From: Botrytis cinerea B05.10
Taxonomy: Eukaryota > Ascomycota > Leotiomycetes > Helotiales > Sclerotiniaceae
DNA length: 64,000 nt
Assembly: GCF_000143535.2 (NCBI RefSeq)
Contig: NC_037322.1
Coordinates: forward strand, 1,116,001-1,180,000
Direction: 5' to 3'
Shown: in pieces, positions 47,298-57,101 of the stretch
Layout of the letters: each line of letters opens with the position of its first letter
Numbering within the stretch: position 1 is the stretch's first letter
Made by a program: the position numbers and the translations under genes
Notes under the pieces: model-generated
Told to the model about the DNA's origin: nothing
The model's database searches: none
The model's input: only the letters and a program-made list of their open reading frames with translations

Positions 47298-48047
47298 ATG
47301 GCTCTGAAACGATCAGAGGAAGAAACCACAGTTTCGACAAAGTGGGGTCCAGTGGTAATATTCAACGGCACCAACTACCCCTACTTCAAGAATTCGGTCG
47401 TAATGGCTTTGGCGGCAGCAGGCGCACTTGGTTTCCTCGATAACACTGAAGCAGTAGTAGCTGTACCAGCAGAAACAGATTCGGATATACAATGGCAGAT
47501 ATACCAGAGCTACATAAAAAGGAAAGGCTATGCCATCTCTATTCTCAACTCGGCCATAAATCATATTCAACGCGCTGCAATTTTCGAGCTTATTATAGCG
47601 GGTGACATCAAAAGAAGTTGGGACAAGTTGGCTGAAATGGACCAGGCAAAACATCCTCTATTTGTTGCCAATGTGCGACGAAGTTTCCATCGGGAGACCT
47701 TCGATCCAAACAAGCAAACAATACGGCAATTCACTGATATCCTATTGAACTATCAAATAATGGTTTCTACAAGCAAGTCTGGTATTACCGACACGGAACT
47801 CAGATCGGTACTCCTCCAGAAGCTCCCCGAAACCGGCATCTGGCGTTCGTCAAAGAATTTCGCTGTCGATAACGAGCTCTCTCTCGAAAAGACAATTCAA
47901 CATCTTGTCATAAGTGCAAGTTCTTTGATTCTGAAATCCATCACAAACAATGGAGGTGCGGTAGATACAATCGACAAAAAGAACAATAACAGAGATGATC
48001 AGATTGATCGATTTGACGGAGGATCACGAAAAAAGTCTATCATATAA
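47298..48047 (+). CDS. Copia-type Gag-like protein, isolated
   Basis: An intact frame of 249 residues from an ATG at 47298. It shows the UBN2/DUF4219-type Gag pattern of Ty1/copia elements: VVIFNGTNYPYFKNSVVMAL at the start, IQWQIYQSYIKRKGYAISIL, then AGDIKRSWDKLAEM, and QTIRQFTDILLNYQIM. In full elements a zinc knuckle follows. Here the frame stops, and a degenerate knuckle-like segment (RCNRFGGRGVVIDRRC) appears just downstream in another frame. No protease, integrase or reverse transcriptase follows, and no LTR was seen nearby. It is either a relic with an intact first half or a Gag domain kept by the host. Confidence 0.75.
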   Translation: MALKRSEEETTVSTKWGPVVIFNGTNYPYFKNSVVMALAAAGALGFLDNTEAVVAVPAETDSDIQWQIYQSYIKRKGYAISILNSAINHIQRAAIFELIIAGDIKRSWDKLAEMDQAKHPLFVANVRRSFHRETFDPNKQTIRQFTDILLNYQIMVSTSKSGITDTELRSVLLQKLPETGIWRSSKNFAVDNELSLEKTIQHLVISASSLILKSITNNGGAVDTIDKKNNNRDDQIDRFDGGSRKKSII

Positions 48048-48615
48048 AGGGGAAGTACGTCCAATTTCAGGGGAAAACTAGATGCAATCGCTTTGGAGGA
48101 CGAGGTGTAGTTATCGATAGACGTTGTGAATTTGACAAAACTTTGATCTTAAGCAATAGGCTGGCTCGAATCGGTACCGTCACTTCTTCAAAATGGGATG
48201 TTCTAGGAAGAACTGTAATGTGTTACGATGAAATCAATGCGAAATGAATTCTAGTGACGGATATTGAAAAGCGTTTGAGGGAACTAGACATTCAATCATT
48301 GTTGTTAGTACAATTGCTTCTCACGCGAGAGTTTATTGCATATAATTCATTCAGAAAATATCAAGCGATCATTCTAGAAAATATACAAGCCTCATTTTAC
48401 TTACTACCCTCAAGATACTAGTTTAAGAAAAAAATACAAACGTTTCGAGCAAGCACTGGACTTGAGCCTATTTTCATAGTGTCACACTTACTACTACAGA
48501 GGTTCTTCCTCGCCTCCTTAGCTTCAATTACGAGAAAAGTTGTTTAACTAAAACTAGAAAATAACAAAGAATTAACGATATCCAAGTGTATATCCAATCT
48601 GTTCCCTATATTATT

Positions 48616-48654
<39 letters not shown>

Positions 48655-48805
48655 TAAACAAAAAATCCATACTCTGCGCCTATCAACTTTTTCATTCCCC
48701 TTTATTCTCCTGACAGGAAATCAGATCATTTTGTGAATGGTCAGAACTATCTAGGAGTGAGTAAAGATCTCTTGATAAGCATGACTGATGACTGCTTATT
48801 CAATC
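48048..48805. other. Decayed downstream part of the copia-like copy, and intergenic DNA
   Basis: Contains the frameshifted knuckle-like segment, then no readable coding sequence, a run of 36 A residues at 48617-48652, and the 3' flank of the minus-strand RGG gene. Confidence 0.5.
48617..48652 (+). repeat. Poly(A) tract of about 36 bases
   Basis: An uninterrupted A run on the plus strand, 570 bp after the Gag-like stop codon. It could be a plain homopolymer or the trace of a reverse-transcribed poly(A) tail. Confidence 0.9.
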
Positions 48806-50155
48806 TCAAAGCTCTTCTTCCCATTCAATACTGGCAACATTACTACGTCCGCCGCCTCCTCCGCCGCCAGAACCACCATCGTCCTTTTTCTCCCAATGGT
48901 TCCTTGTTTCTCCCCTACTCTTCCCTCTTCCTTTTCCATTACCTCTCCCCCCTCCAGTCTCTCCATCGTCTCTTCTACCTCTTCCACCTCCATCTCTAGT
49001 ACCTCGTCCCTTGCCTCTCCCCCCTCCATCATCCCCTCTACCACTTCCTCTACCTATTTTCTGTTTTCTAGCTCTTCCTCTTCCCCTACCTCTCACATTC
49101 TCCCTGCCCATTCCCGTTTCCATGTCAGCTCCATGTGTTCTCTTCGACTCCATATCTTTCCTAGAATGTTTGTTTCCACGACCTTGTTCTGCTTGAAGTT
49201 TACGCGCGAGTTCCAGTTGCTCATCTTTGCTAACAGTGTTTGTACCGAAACGTACTTGTTTCTGTGCATTTTGACCTTGCTGCGACGACTGTGGCGGCTG
49301 CTGTTGTAGCTGTGTTGGCTGAATAAAGAATTCGCCAAAGGGGACAGGTGCTGGATAGGGGTTCAACGTTGTTGGTGAGCCTGGTTGTTGTTGCTGCTGT
49401 GCAGTCGTACCAAATGGTGACCAATATTTCACTTTGAAGGACGATGAAGCGGAGTGTAAGCTTGGTGGTGGTAGCTGATTTTGTTGTTGAACGGCAGTTC
49501 CAAACTGTTTCCCCATTTGAGAAGAGGGTATCATAGTTATAGGAACATTAGACGGTCCAGTCGACGGTGGAACCCATTTTTGACCAGATTGAGATACAAA
49601 GCTTTGCGAACTATCGAAATTAGACCAGGTAGATGCGCTGCTCTTGGGTGCGGGTATCTTCTTCGATGCCGAATTGCTTGTCGCTGCATTCAGTAGAGAC
49701 ATGAATCTTGATTTTGATGGCTTTGAAAGAGGAACGGCTGGTTGAGGTGTGAATAATCGAGGATTTGGTACTGCTTCTACATCTCGATATTTCATACCCG
49801 TCCAATGGTGTCTGTTGTCTTCCTGACAATATCCCACTCGTAGATCATTAACTGCTGCAACATACAATAATTTGCCACTCGCAGGACTATATCCCTGTGG
49901 TTGGGACCAATCCATAGCAACGATAGTGCAATCGTCATAAAGCGAACAATTGACAATAGCAAGTTCATATCCCCCCAATGCCGGATGTCCTCCGAGTACT
50001 CTAGCGACTTCTTCACCTTTCCAAGAATTTTCGTGCCGTGGGAAAACATCATCAAACGCCTGAGATATTGTTTCTAGAGTGAGATTGCCTTCCATATAGT
50101 CTGGATATTGATGGTGTATCGAATGATACAATGCTCGTGGGGCGCAACCATGTAT
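48806..50155 (-). CDS. Probable C-terminal continuation of the giant coiled-coil gene: third W-x-G-M domain, Gln-rich and RGG tail
   Basis: This frame follows directly, in the same reading frame, on the 1168-codon frame to its right, separated only by a TGA at 50158-50156. Its first 130 residues (LYHSIHHQYPDYMEGNLTLE, YELAIVNCSLYDDCTIVAMD, HHWTGMKYRDVEA) repeat the pattern of the two domains before the TGA and supply the missing rest of the third copy. So it is very likely the 3' part of that gene, reached by splicing out a 42-nt segment (50182-50141, GTGATA..ACGAG), by readthrough, or lost by a recent mutation. After the domain come Ser/Pro and Gln-rich stretches, then a long RGG/RG region (RGRGRGRARKQKIGRGSGRG), typical of RNA-binding or condensate-forming proteins. 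There is no ATG near its start, which also argues against an independent gene. Confidence 0.62.
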   Translation of the reverse strand: MHGCAPRALYHSIHHQYPDYMEGNLTLETISQAFDDVFPRHENSWKGEEVARVLGGHPALGGYELAIVNCSLYDDCTIVAMDWSQPQGYSPASGKLLYVAAVNDLRVGYCQEDNRHHWTGMKYRDVEAVPNPRLFTPQPAVPLSKPSKSRFMSLLNAATSNSASKKIPAPKSSASTWSNFDSSQSFVSQSGQKWVPPSTGPSNVPITMIPSSQMGKQFGTAVQQQNQLPPPSLHSASSSFKVKYWSPFGTTAQQQQQPGSPTTLNPYPAPVPFGEFFIQPTQLQQQPPQSSQQGQNAQKQVRFGTNTVSKDEQLELARKLQAEQGRGNKHSRKDMESKRTHGADMETGMGRENVRGRGRGRARKQKIGRGSGRGDDGGGRGKGRGTRDGGGRGRRDDGETGGGRGNGKGRGKSRGETRNHWEKKDDGGSGGGGGGGRSNVASIEWEEEL

Positions 50156-53100
50156 TCAGGGCTCTTGATTATCACCACGTCTTAGGCCTTCGTTGAAATG
50201 TTCTAGATCGATATCAAAGGTCCATCCATCTTGATTGAATGGGACTTTGATAGAATTCATGCCATAATTCTCATTTCTTGGCAAAATTGTAGCCGGTAGT
50301 ATTGGTGGTGTATCAATTGGCTCGTCAATAATCATACGGTTGGCTGGTAATTCCTGAACTGGTAGTTGCTGAACTGAGAAACACCATTCTAAATCTTCAA
50401 TCACGTCTTTAGAATCACCAGCCCGCATTCTTCGCATGCCTCTCCAGTGAACTCCCGGATTGTAAGATACGTAAAGCAAGGGTCTATCTGATTCACCCCC
50501 ATAAATACTCACAAAACATCTCACATCTCCATCAGCTATCTCGTGTGGGGTGATGGTTGCGAGTCTGTAATGTGGTCTGTTATTTTCGTCTCCTAGTATA
50601 CCTTCCAAAACCACTTGAATATGCTCCGGCAAATAATCTCCCTCGTAATGTGGATGAACTCTCTGGAATCTTTCAAAGAGATTCTCGTAGGCCTCGTTCG
50701 CTGCTATGTTATTCCATAACACTCCTGGATACTGCCAATGCAAAGAACTTGCTACTGCACTTATTGAAAATAGACCCTCACGCATAACAGCCTGTCCGGG
50801 GACTTTCCATCTTTCGACTACATAATCTATTTTCCAGTCTGTCAAATCAAATTCCATCAGCACAGGTGATTCTAGCTCTGGCGTAGGAATTCGGTCATCC
50901 AATCCGTTCTCTGATCCATTATCAGACTCAACTGGCTTCAAGCTCATACCCTGCCAACAATTACCAGATAAGTACAATACAACGACCGTTCTCGGTGGAG
51001 GCACTTCCAAGGTGTTCGGATACAGAATTTCTCGGGATAAATATCTGGAACCACCATTTCGTCGAGGGAATTGTGTGACGGTCCTTAGAACAAATGAATG
51101 ATTGATCCTATACAAAGCTTCAGCCACCTGGCGCTCATGAATTGGGTCGATTAGGAAAGTAATATTTCTGCCTATCGTGCCTACTAAGTGACGCTCATAT
51201 GCAATGGGTTCAAGATAGCCTGCATCATGATCCGGTAATTGTTCTTGGATGGATAGTTGCAATGCCGATATGACACTTAAAGCAGGAGTAATATTCTCCT
51301 GGTCATGTGGAAATACATTCCATCTCTCGATATCAAATACCTCATAATGTGTGAATGTTGCTGGAAATAGATCTCCATCTCTAGAACGGGGAGGCGGGGG
51401 CGAGGGAGTTGGGGAAGGTGAAGGCGAGGGAGATTGGGGTTTCTCTGGCAGCTCAACATCTGGTTCTATACCGAAATTTCGGCAGATTTTGTGGACGAAA
51501 AGAATAGTGTCGAAGTGTAATGTTCCAATATAACCCCAAAGGTCTTTCAATCTTAATATTTGACCAAGCCTACGCGCGTTCAAATTCTCTGGACTGTCCG
51601 TATTATCATCCACCCAGTCATCTGTCGCTCCTAGGCATGGAGGATCACACTCTCTTACCATTCTTGATAGATCGTGAAATCTCACTTTGAGCTGGTCGCA
51701 AATTCTCACTACAGAGATTTCTATAGGCTCTCTTTCTATACCTCCAACACCATCAAATCCAGGAATGCTTGGATACTCTGGTATTTCTCTACCCCTTTCT
51801 CGTATTTCTTTCTCCAAGGCTAGAAGATTCCTTACATAAATTGCCATAACGGGAGCCGCTATGCCCGCAATCTTCAGTTCTTCTCCCAATGGTGGTACTA
51901 CCGCTTGTGCTTCTATGAGTTGGGCTTGCAGGTTCGTGTTTCGTGTCTTCAGATTAGTCACTTGTGTATTCCGTCGAGCCACCCGATCCCTTAATGTGAC
52001 TAGCTCCGTTTCATTCTGAGTTTTATTCTGCAAGAGCTCGGCTTGAATCGCTCGGAAATTCTGCATCTCATCTAGCAAACGATCCCTTTCAATAGTCAAA
52101 TTTTCCAAGTAACGCGTTTGATCTACCATTTCAAGCCCCTGCTCAATCGCAGTTGACAGGCGTCTGATCTCCTTTTTTGCGCCAGGGATAAAACCAAAGT
52201 ATTTGTCCAGAGGCGCAAATCTGTTATCAGCCCAGTTCATAGAGCCCATCGAATGGTCAATTTGTGCCTTAAATGTAGAAATTTGCCTGTTCTTGTCCGC
52301 AATCTCACGTTTTAACTTTTCCTTTTCTTCGTTACAGTGACGTTGAACAGCCTCAATATCATATTCCGGATCTGTAGAAAATTCAAATCTCTTCAACTCC
52401 TCATTTAACTCATTAGCCTCGATGACTGCATTTGTATACAACTCCCCCAACCGCTCAGACTCTCCATACAATGCATCCATCTTGATTTGCTCCTTCTCTT
52501 CTTTATATTTGACCTCATCGTAGTTTGATTTCTCGACTATCATTTCGAAATGAGCAAGTTTATCCTCCGCACTGATTAAATTCTCTTGCAATTTTCGCAA
52601 GATTTGTTGTCCTCTGGAATCCAAACTAAGTGATGTTACAGCACTTTCATCTCGATGGTCCCTCAAATTTCGAATCTTCATATCTCTTTCCAAAATCTCT
52701 TCGTGTGCCTGCCTCCTCAATTCAATATTTTCTTTTGCCGTATCTCGCCACAACATTATTGCCCTGCCATCATTGACGGTTTGGAGATCTTCTTCCAAAG
52801 TTTTGACTTTGTCTTTGAGTGTTGCTATCTCGGCACCAGCTTCTTTTAACGAAGCAACAAGAGTCTGGATCTGTTTACGATGCAAATCCCTTGTTTGAGC
52901 AGAGACTCGAAGCAGCTTTTCTGTCGTTCTAGCTGGACCCCCTGCCAATATCAAGGCAGTTGAGGCTTGACGCAATGCCCTGAATTCGCCCAACAGCTCA
53001 TCATATGCCGCTTTCCTCTCATTCCTCTGTCGCTCCAATCCACGTATCGTCTCAATTTGGTCTTCAGCATGGTGATGAAGTTCTTTGCATTCATTTCGCA

Positions 53101-53868
53101 ATCTCAGCATCTGCAGAAACCTCCTCCTCCAACCATTTCGACCGTGTATTGCGTTACTTAGTCGTTCTTCAAGATCTGGGACTCGATTCCTCAGATTCCA
53201 ATAAGATTTGCAAAATACCCAAAAAGACCGACACGCATCCATAAGCAGAGTTACTATAGCCCGAGCACGAACAAGCATTTTGGCAAGCTTGAGACGAGCA
53301 AACCCGACTAAATCTTCTCGCCATGGCCGAATAAGAGCCAACTCTTCTTGATCTTGCCAATTCTGAATTTCTTCCCTATCAAGCCCAGCAGCGCCCAACC
53401 TTCTCTGGCGGTTGAGGGGAATTATTTCAGCACATCTAGCGGCGCCCAACCTTCTCCGGATGTTGAAAAGCATTGGTGCGATACGTAAATGTATCCATTC
53501 TAGTCTATAGAATATCAAGAAAGCCGGAACGCCGAATTGAACCCCATGCCAAAAAGCCAACCAAAAAAGGTTGGGTACGATGTGGCCAAAATATAAAAGA
53601 AGGCCTCCGTAAAGCAGGCTGTTCATGAGTGCGTTTATGGCAAGAACCGTTGGATACCACATCCACTCGGATAATTCTTGTCCAGCCTTTACAATATTGT
53701 AAGTTTCATTAAAAAGGAAAGGTCAATATCATCACATACAATTAGTCGATAAAACCCTACTAAAATTGCACTTATTGCCTGTAGACACGATGTTAGAAAA
53801 GATTAATATGACTATTGGGAAAGTGGTCGTTTACTAACAACTATATATGCTAACACTCGTTGGTCCAT
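50156..53868 (-). CDS. Large membrane-anchored coiled-coil protein with repeated unrecognised domains
   Basis: Exons are 53868-53839, 53778-53740 and 53686-50156. The first two small exons add MDQRVLAYIVAISAILVGFY and supply a membrane segment in frame. More membrane segments follow (ALMNSLLYGGLLLYFGHIVP, LFWLAFWHGVQFGVPAFLIF). Residues from about 90 to 650 are charged heptad-like coiled coil (for example IATLKDKVKTLEEDLQTVND). A proline linker (SPSPSPTPSPPPP) precedes two homologous domains. Unit 1 (about 51355-50945) opens YEVFDIERWNVF and closes with CWQGM. Unit 2 (about 50840-50430) opens WKIDYVVERWKV and closes with HWRGM. A third copy starts at WTFDIDLEHF and is cut by a TGA at 50158-50156. 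The family is not recognised; the domain layout faintly recalls OTU-type folds, without the catalytic residues. The real gene probably extends both upstream (53900-54370) and downstream (48806-50155). Confidence 0.72.
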
Positions 53869-53899
53869 ACGCAAATCCGGTATTAAAGTATTAGACAGT

Positions 53900-54370
53900 C
53901 TATCGATTGATTCGTAAACTGCGTCCTTTGACTTTTAGCATCAATGGGTAAGTTCGTTCGGGGCTGCTCACTACATTATCCCACAATCTCTTCGGCCAGC
54001 CAGCGTCATTTCCAAGGCAGGACATATAAAACCACCATTGATCGTTACGCATCTCCCAAAAGTCATTCCATGATCCCCAGCTTTTCGCATTTTCCAAAAT
54101 TGAGCTACATTTTTGTACGCCTTTGAATGGGGAAATGTTCACCAGCCAGTAGGCTTGATAATAAAAATATATTCCGCCTAACCACCGCAACAAACCATTC
54201 AGTAAAGTAGTGAGCCATGATCGATATATTGTGGATGCCCCAAGAGCTAATAGCAATAGAAAATGCTTTTGCAGCCACTGAGAAACAATTTTGGCCTCAG
54301 CTCGCCGAACTTTTAACAGTTCAGCTAGATGTACCAGCTGACCATGCGGGACAGGAGGTGCGTCGGCCAT
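53900..54370 (-). CDS. Small membrane protein frame, probably the 5' exon of the giant coiled-coil gene
   Basis: The 156-codon frame starts at an ATG (MADAPPVPHGQLVHLAELLK) and has hydrophobic segments (HFLLLLALGASTIYRSWL and LLRWLGGIYFYYQAYWLVNI). It ends only 32 bp before the ATG of the next gene in the same direction. The sequence in between reads, in the frame of the big gene, as SKDAVYESIDRLSNTLIPDL followed by RMDQRVLAYIV, which looks like coding sequence. A GT..AAAG intron of about 40-43 nt starting near 53980 would connect the two frames. Such an intron would be short for this genome, so a separate 156-residue protein remains possible. I favour one gene, because no promoter-sized gap exists. 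Confidence 0.55.
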   Translation of the reverse strand: MADAPPVPHGQLVHLAELLKVRRAEAKIVSQWLQKHFLLLLALGASTIYRSWLTTLLNGLLRWLGGIYFYYQAYWLVNISPFKGVQKCSSILENAKSWGSWNDFWEMRNDQWWFYMSCLGNDAGWPKRLWDNVVSSPERTYPLMLKVKGRSLRINR

Positions 54371-54781
54371 ATTGTTTCCAACTCAGAACCAGGCATAGAG
54401 AGAATACTAGCACAATAAAACCCAAATTTCTTAGCGCCCGGTTTTCAGGTCACTAACACGAAGCAGAAGAAATGATGTATCAAAGACAAGATAGTATGAG
54501 TGATATGAAATAGAATTTGAACAGCTATAGCAAAGAAACAAGTAATTTCCCGCGAAATTTAAATTTATGAAACAAAGGGCAACTACCATTATAATGGTCA
54601 CAAAGGTTTCCACGAGTTTTCTCGAAGAATTGGTCCATACACACAAAGAGAGCTAAAGCTAGCCATTTTTCCCAAATGCGGTAAACTGCAAATGAATTTA
54701 GAGTGACTGAGAGACTCATACACATAGAAACGAGGCTTGATCTACACAATGGGCTCATAATGCCAGTTGTTTTTCATAAAC
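54371..54781. other. Intergenic: promoter of the coiled-coil gene and 3' flank of the PAP2 gene
   Basis: About 410 bp in which overlapping short minus-strand frames have no support. Confidence 0.5.
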
Positions 54782-55878
54782 TTAAGATGCGTCACTCTCG
54801 TTGTCAGATACATCAAACTCTCTAGCCCTGCCCACTTCTGTCTCTTCATCGTTCTTAATCTTTCCAAACCCTTGATTGAATGCAGCTTCTCGTGACGGGT
54901 AAGGCTCGTGACATTTAGAGGAATGCAGCCTTGGAAAATACCTTCTATATGAGAAATATGCTAGAGAAATTCCAAGAATAGATCCACATGTAACATCATA
55001 CACATCGTGACTATAAGTGTTAGTACTTCTCATAGAAAAATAGTGAGAACGCAAATTACCGGTAATCTTCACATCGACTAATCGCAATCATGGCAGCTCC
55101 AAGCAATGGGGCGAGGGCTAAGAGTACCCTCCCGAGATCGGTTCTAGGCCTGAACACATGTGTTTGTCCAGCAAAGAAAAATGCGAGGTATCCAAGTCCA
55201 GCAAATGCAAAGGAAGAATGACCAGAAGGGAAACTTCTCCATCCATCATGCAATGTATGGTGATCTGTTTCCGTGCATACATGAATGGTGACTAACTTAT
55301 TTTCAGGCGTTTCAGGCGTAGGCTTGCAGCGAGAAATAAGATCGGGTCGAGGTCTCCCAACAGCATTTTTAATAACATCAGTAATGAATGATGTGAGAAC
55401 CAGTCCTATAAAGAATCCCAAAATGGTAACATGGCATTTGTGGAGGTTCGCTCTCGAGATTCCAAGCCAAATGGCCAAGGTTATGCATGGAATAACTCCT
55501 GCATATATCAAGTTCCACCCAACGGGCACCCTTTCTACCAAAGCATGTGGATATTGAATATTGATGTTGTTGATAAAAAACATGCGGTGGAATGGCTCTT
55601 GAAGAAATTCGATCTGAATAAAGGGGGTTTGATTAGAGCTTGTACAAATATAACAAGGGAGAAATGGACCGGGGAAATTACCAAAACGTATGCTGTCAAC
55701 AGCAATACAAAGCCAACATAGTCTGGCGCATAGCTTTTCTAAAACAGAAGTGTTAGGAGGGTAATAATACATATGAAATAATGTATTTGAATGGCTTTAC
55801 CTCCCAGAAACGTGCTACTGCACCAATCCAGCCGGGTTTTGAAGTCAACCCTCCAGTATTTCGTCCGATTCGAGACAT
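54782..55878 (-). CDS. PAP2-family lipid phosphate phosphatase (Dpp1/Lpp1-like)
   Basis: Exons are 55878-55801, 55738-55682, 55613-55060 and 55010-54782, with introns of 62, 68 and 49 nt, giving 305 residues. Phosphatase motif 1 is KNAVGRPRPDLISRC, motif 2 is the PSGH of GWRSFPSGHSSFAFAGLGYL, and motif 3 is SRCEDYRHDVYDV, where the last intron falls inside DYR|HDV. Six membrane segments are expected; YVGFVLLLTAYVL, LIYAGVIPCITLAIWLGI, HVTILGFFIGLVLTSFI and VLLALAPLLGAAMIAI are visible. The segment PFHRMFFINNINIQYPHA is typical of fungal diacylglycerol-pyrophosphate phosphatases. These enzymes remove phosphate from diacylglycerol pyrophosphate, phosphatidate and related lipids at endomembranes. 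The first exon (MSRIGRNTGGLTSKPG) was found by splicing; the ATG at 55772 inside the first intron is probably not the start. The C-terminal tail is acidic and cytosolic. Confidence 0.94.
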
Positions 55879-56237
55879 TCTTGCGACACAGCGCAGCGGT
55901 AAAAGTCAGGTTCTTCTCATTGAAGGAGTATATATCAAAAAGTCAATGATTGTGCCAGAATGTTTGGTTTCGGGTTATGGATTATGGATTGCAGTTCGTG
56001 AGCAGATGTACCTTGAAAGGCACGCGACCCACTTTCCTCAGCCTTGTCTGACACCGGAGGATCTTCGGTTGTAAGCTACTATCTAATCAATGATTGTCTA
56101 CCAAGTCCATCTACCATTGTTTTTCCAACAAAAGTATTCAACTTTTGACAACCCACAACACTGGGAGAGCTCAACTTATCGCAAGTTTCGCGAATCGTCT
56201 CTATTCCATGGAGAGATAGCCCCTACTAAAACTAATC
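55879..56237. promoter_or_regulatory. Shared divergent promoter of the PAP2 and MED7 genes
   Basis: Only 359 bp separate the two start codons, which point away from each other, so the promoters must lie here. No specific factor site is called. Confidence 0.5.
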
Positions 56238-57101
56238 ATGGCGGAACAGCAGCAGCAGCAGCCAAACTTGATGGCACAGGTTCCTCCAGGTCCACCATTA
56301 TTTTGGAAGCAATTTACTACCGATAATCTTGAACGGATCGAGAAGTTACGTGCGGAGAACTTTCCAAACTACAAGGTCGCCAACAATACACCTTACAAGC
56401 TTCCTCCTCGTATTCATGATGTCCCAGCTGAATTGCGATTTCTGCAACCCCCAGAACCACCAGCGAGTGGAGTTTACAGAACATTTGGACAAATCCGACA
56501 AGTATGTTGAACGCCACGGAACACTTATCTGTCAAGTTGAGGATGAGAGGCACTAATATCTTATGGCAGATTAAAAATGAACTTCCTCCACTCGAAGAGG
56601 GCATTGAACAAATATATACACCACCTACCACACCAACAGGAACCGGGAACCATGAGGATCGCAAATTGATTCTCAAACGATTCGCAAAGTCATTGCTATT
56701 AAACTTTTTGGAATTAGTTGGTACGATGAGTATCCACCCAGAACAGGTATGAGAGGCCATTTCTCTTTCGCCAAAAACTATGCTAATGGAGAGATTTATA
56801 GAGCCACGAAAAGATAGGGGATTTGCATACTATATTCGCCAATTTCCATCATCTGCTGAACGAATATCGACCATATCAAGCACGAGAATCACTGATTGCA
56901 ATGATGCAGGACCAATTGGATAAATCCAGGGCGGAGACTGAAGGCATCATGAAAATGAAGGAGAAGGTCGAAGGGATGCTAGAAGGGTTTGGCGAGATCA
57001 AACTAGGAGATGAGGCGAATGCAAACAGTCAAGAGCATGAGAATGTAATAGAGGACGACGGAAAAGATATTTGGGAGCAATTGGACCTGGAATTTGGCTG
57101 A
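56238..57101 (+). CDS. MED7: Mediator complex subunit 7
   Basis: Exons are 56238-56501, 56570-56746 and 56802-57101 (introns of 68 and 55 nt), giving 246 residues. The Mediator complex links transcription factors to RNA polymerase II in the nucleus; Med7 pairs with Med21 in the middle module. After a Gln run comes the family start signature [20 protein letters not shown], then [40 protein letters not shown] and [20 protein letters not shown], followed by [20 protein letters not shown], a coiled-coil helix. The order and spacing match Med7, and the C-terminal helices have the usual length. The end is acidic ([14 protein letters not shown]). Each exon gives an exact number of codons, so the introns all lie in phase 0. 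Confidence 0.95.

Noticed and set aside
50156..50158. TGA read as selenocysteine
   Set aside because: Ascomycete fungi are not known to make selenoproteins; a short intron, readthrough or mutation is more likely.
55056..55772. PAP2 protein starting at the ATG at 55772
   Set aside because: That ATG lies inside a predicted intron; splicing two upstream exons restores a proper first membrane segment and the usual N-terminus.
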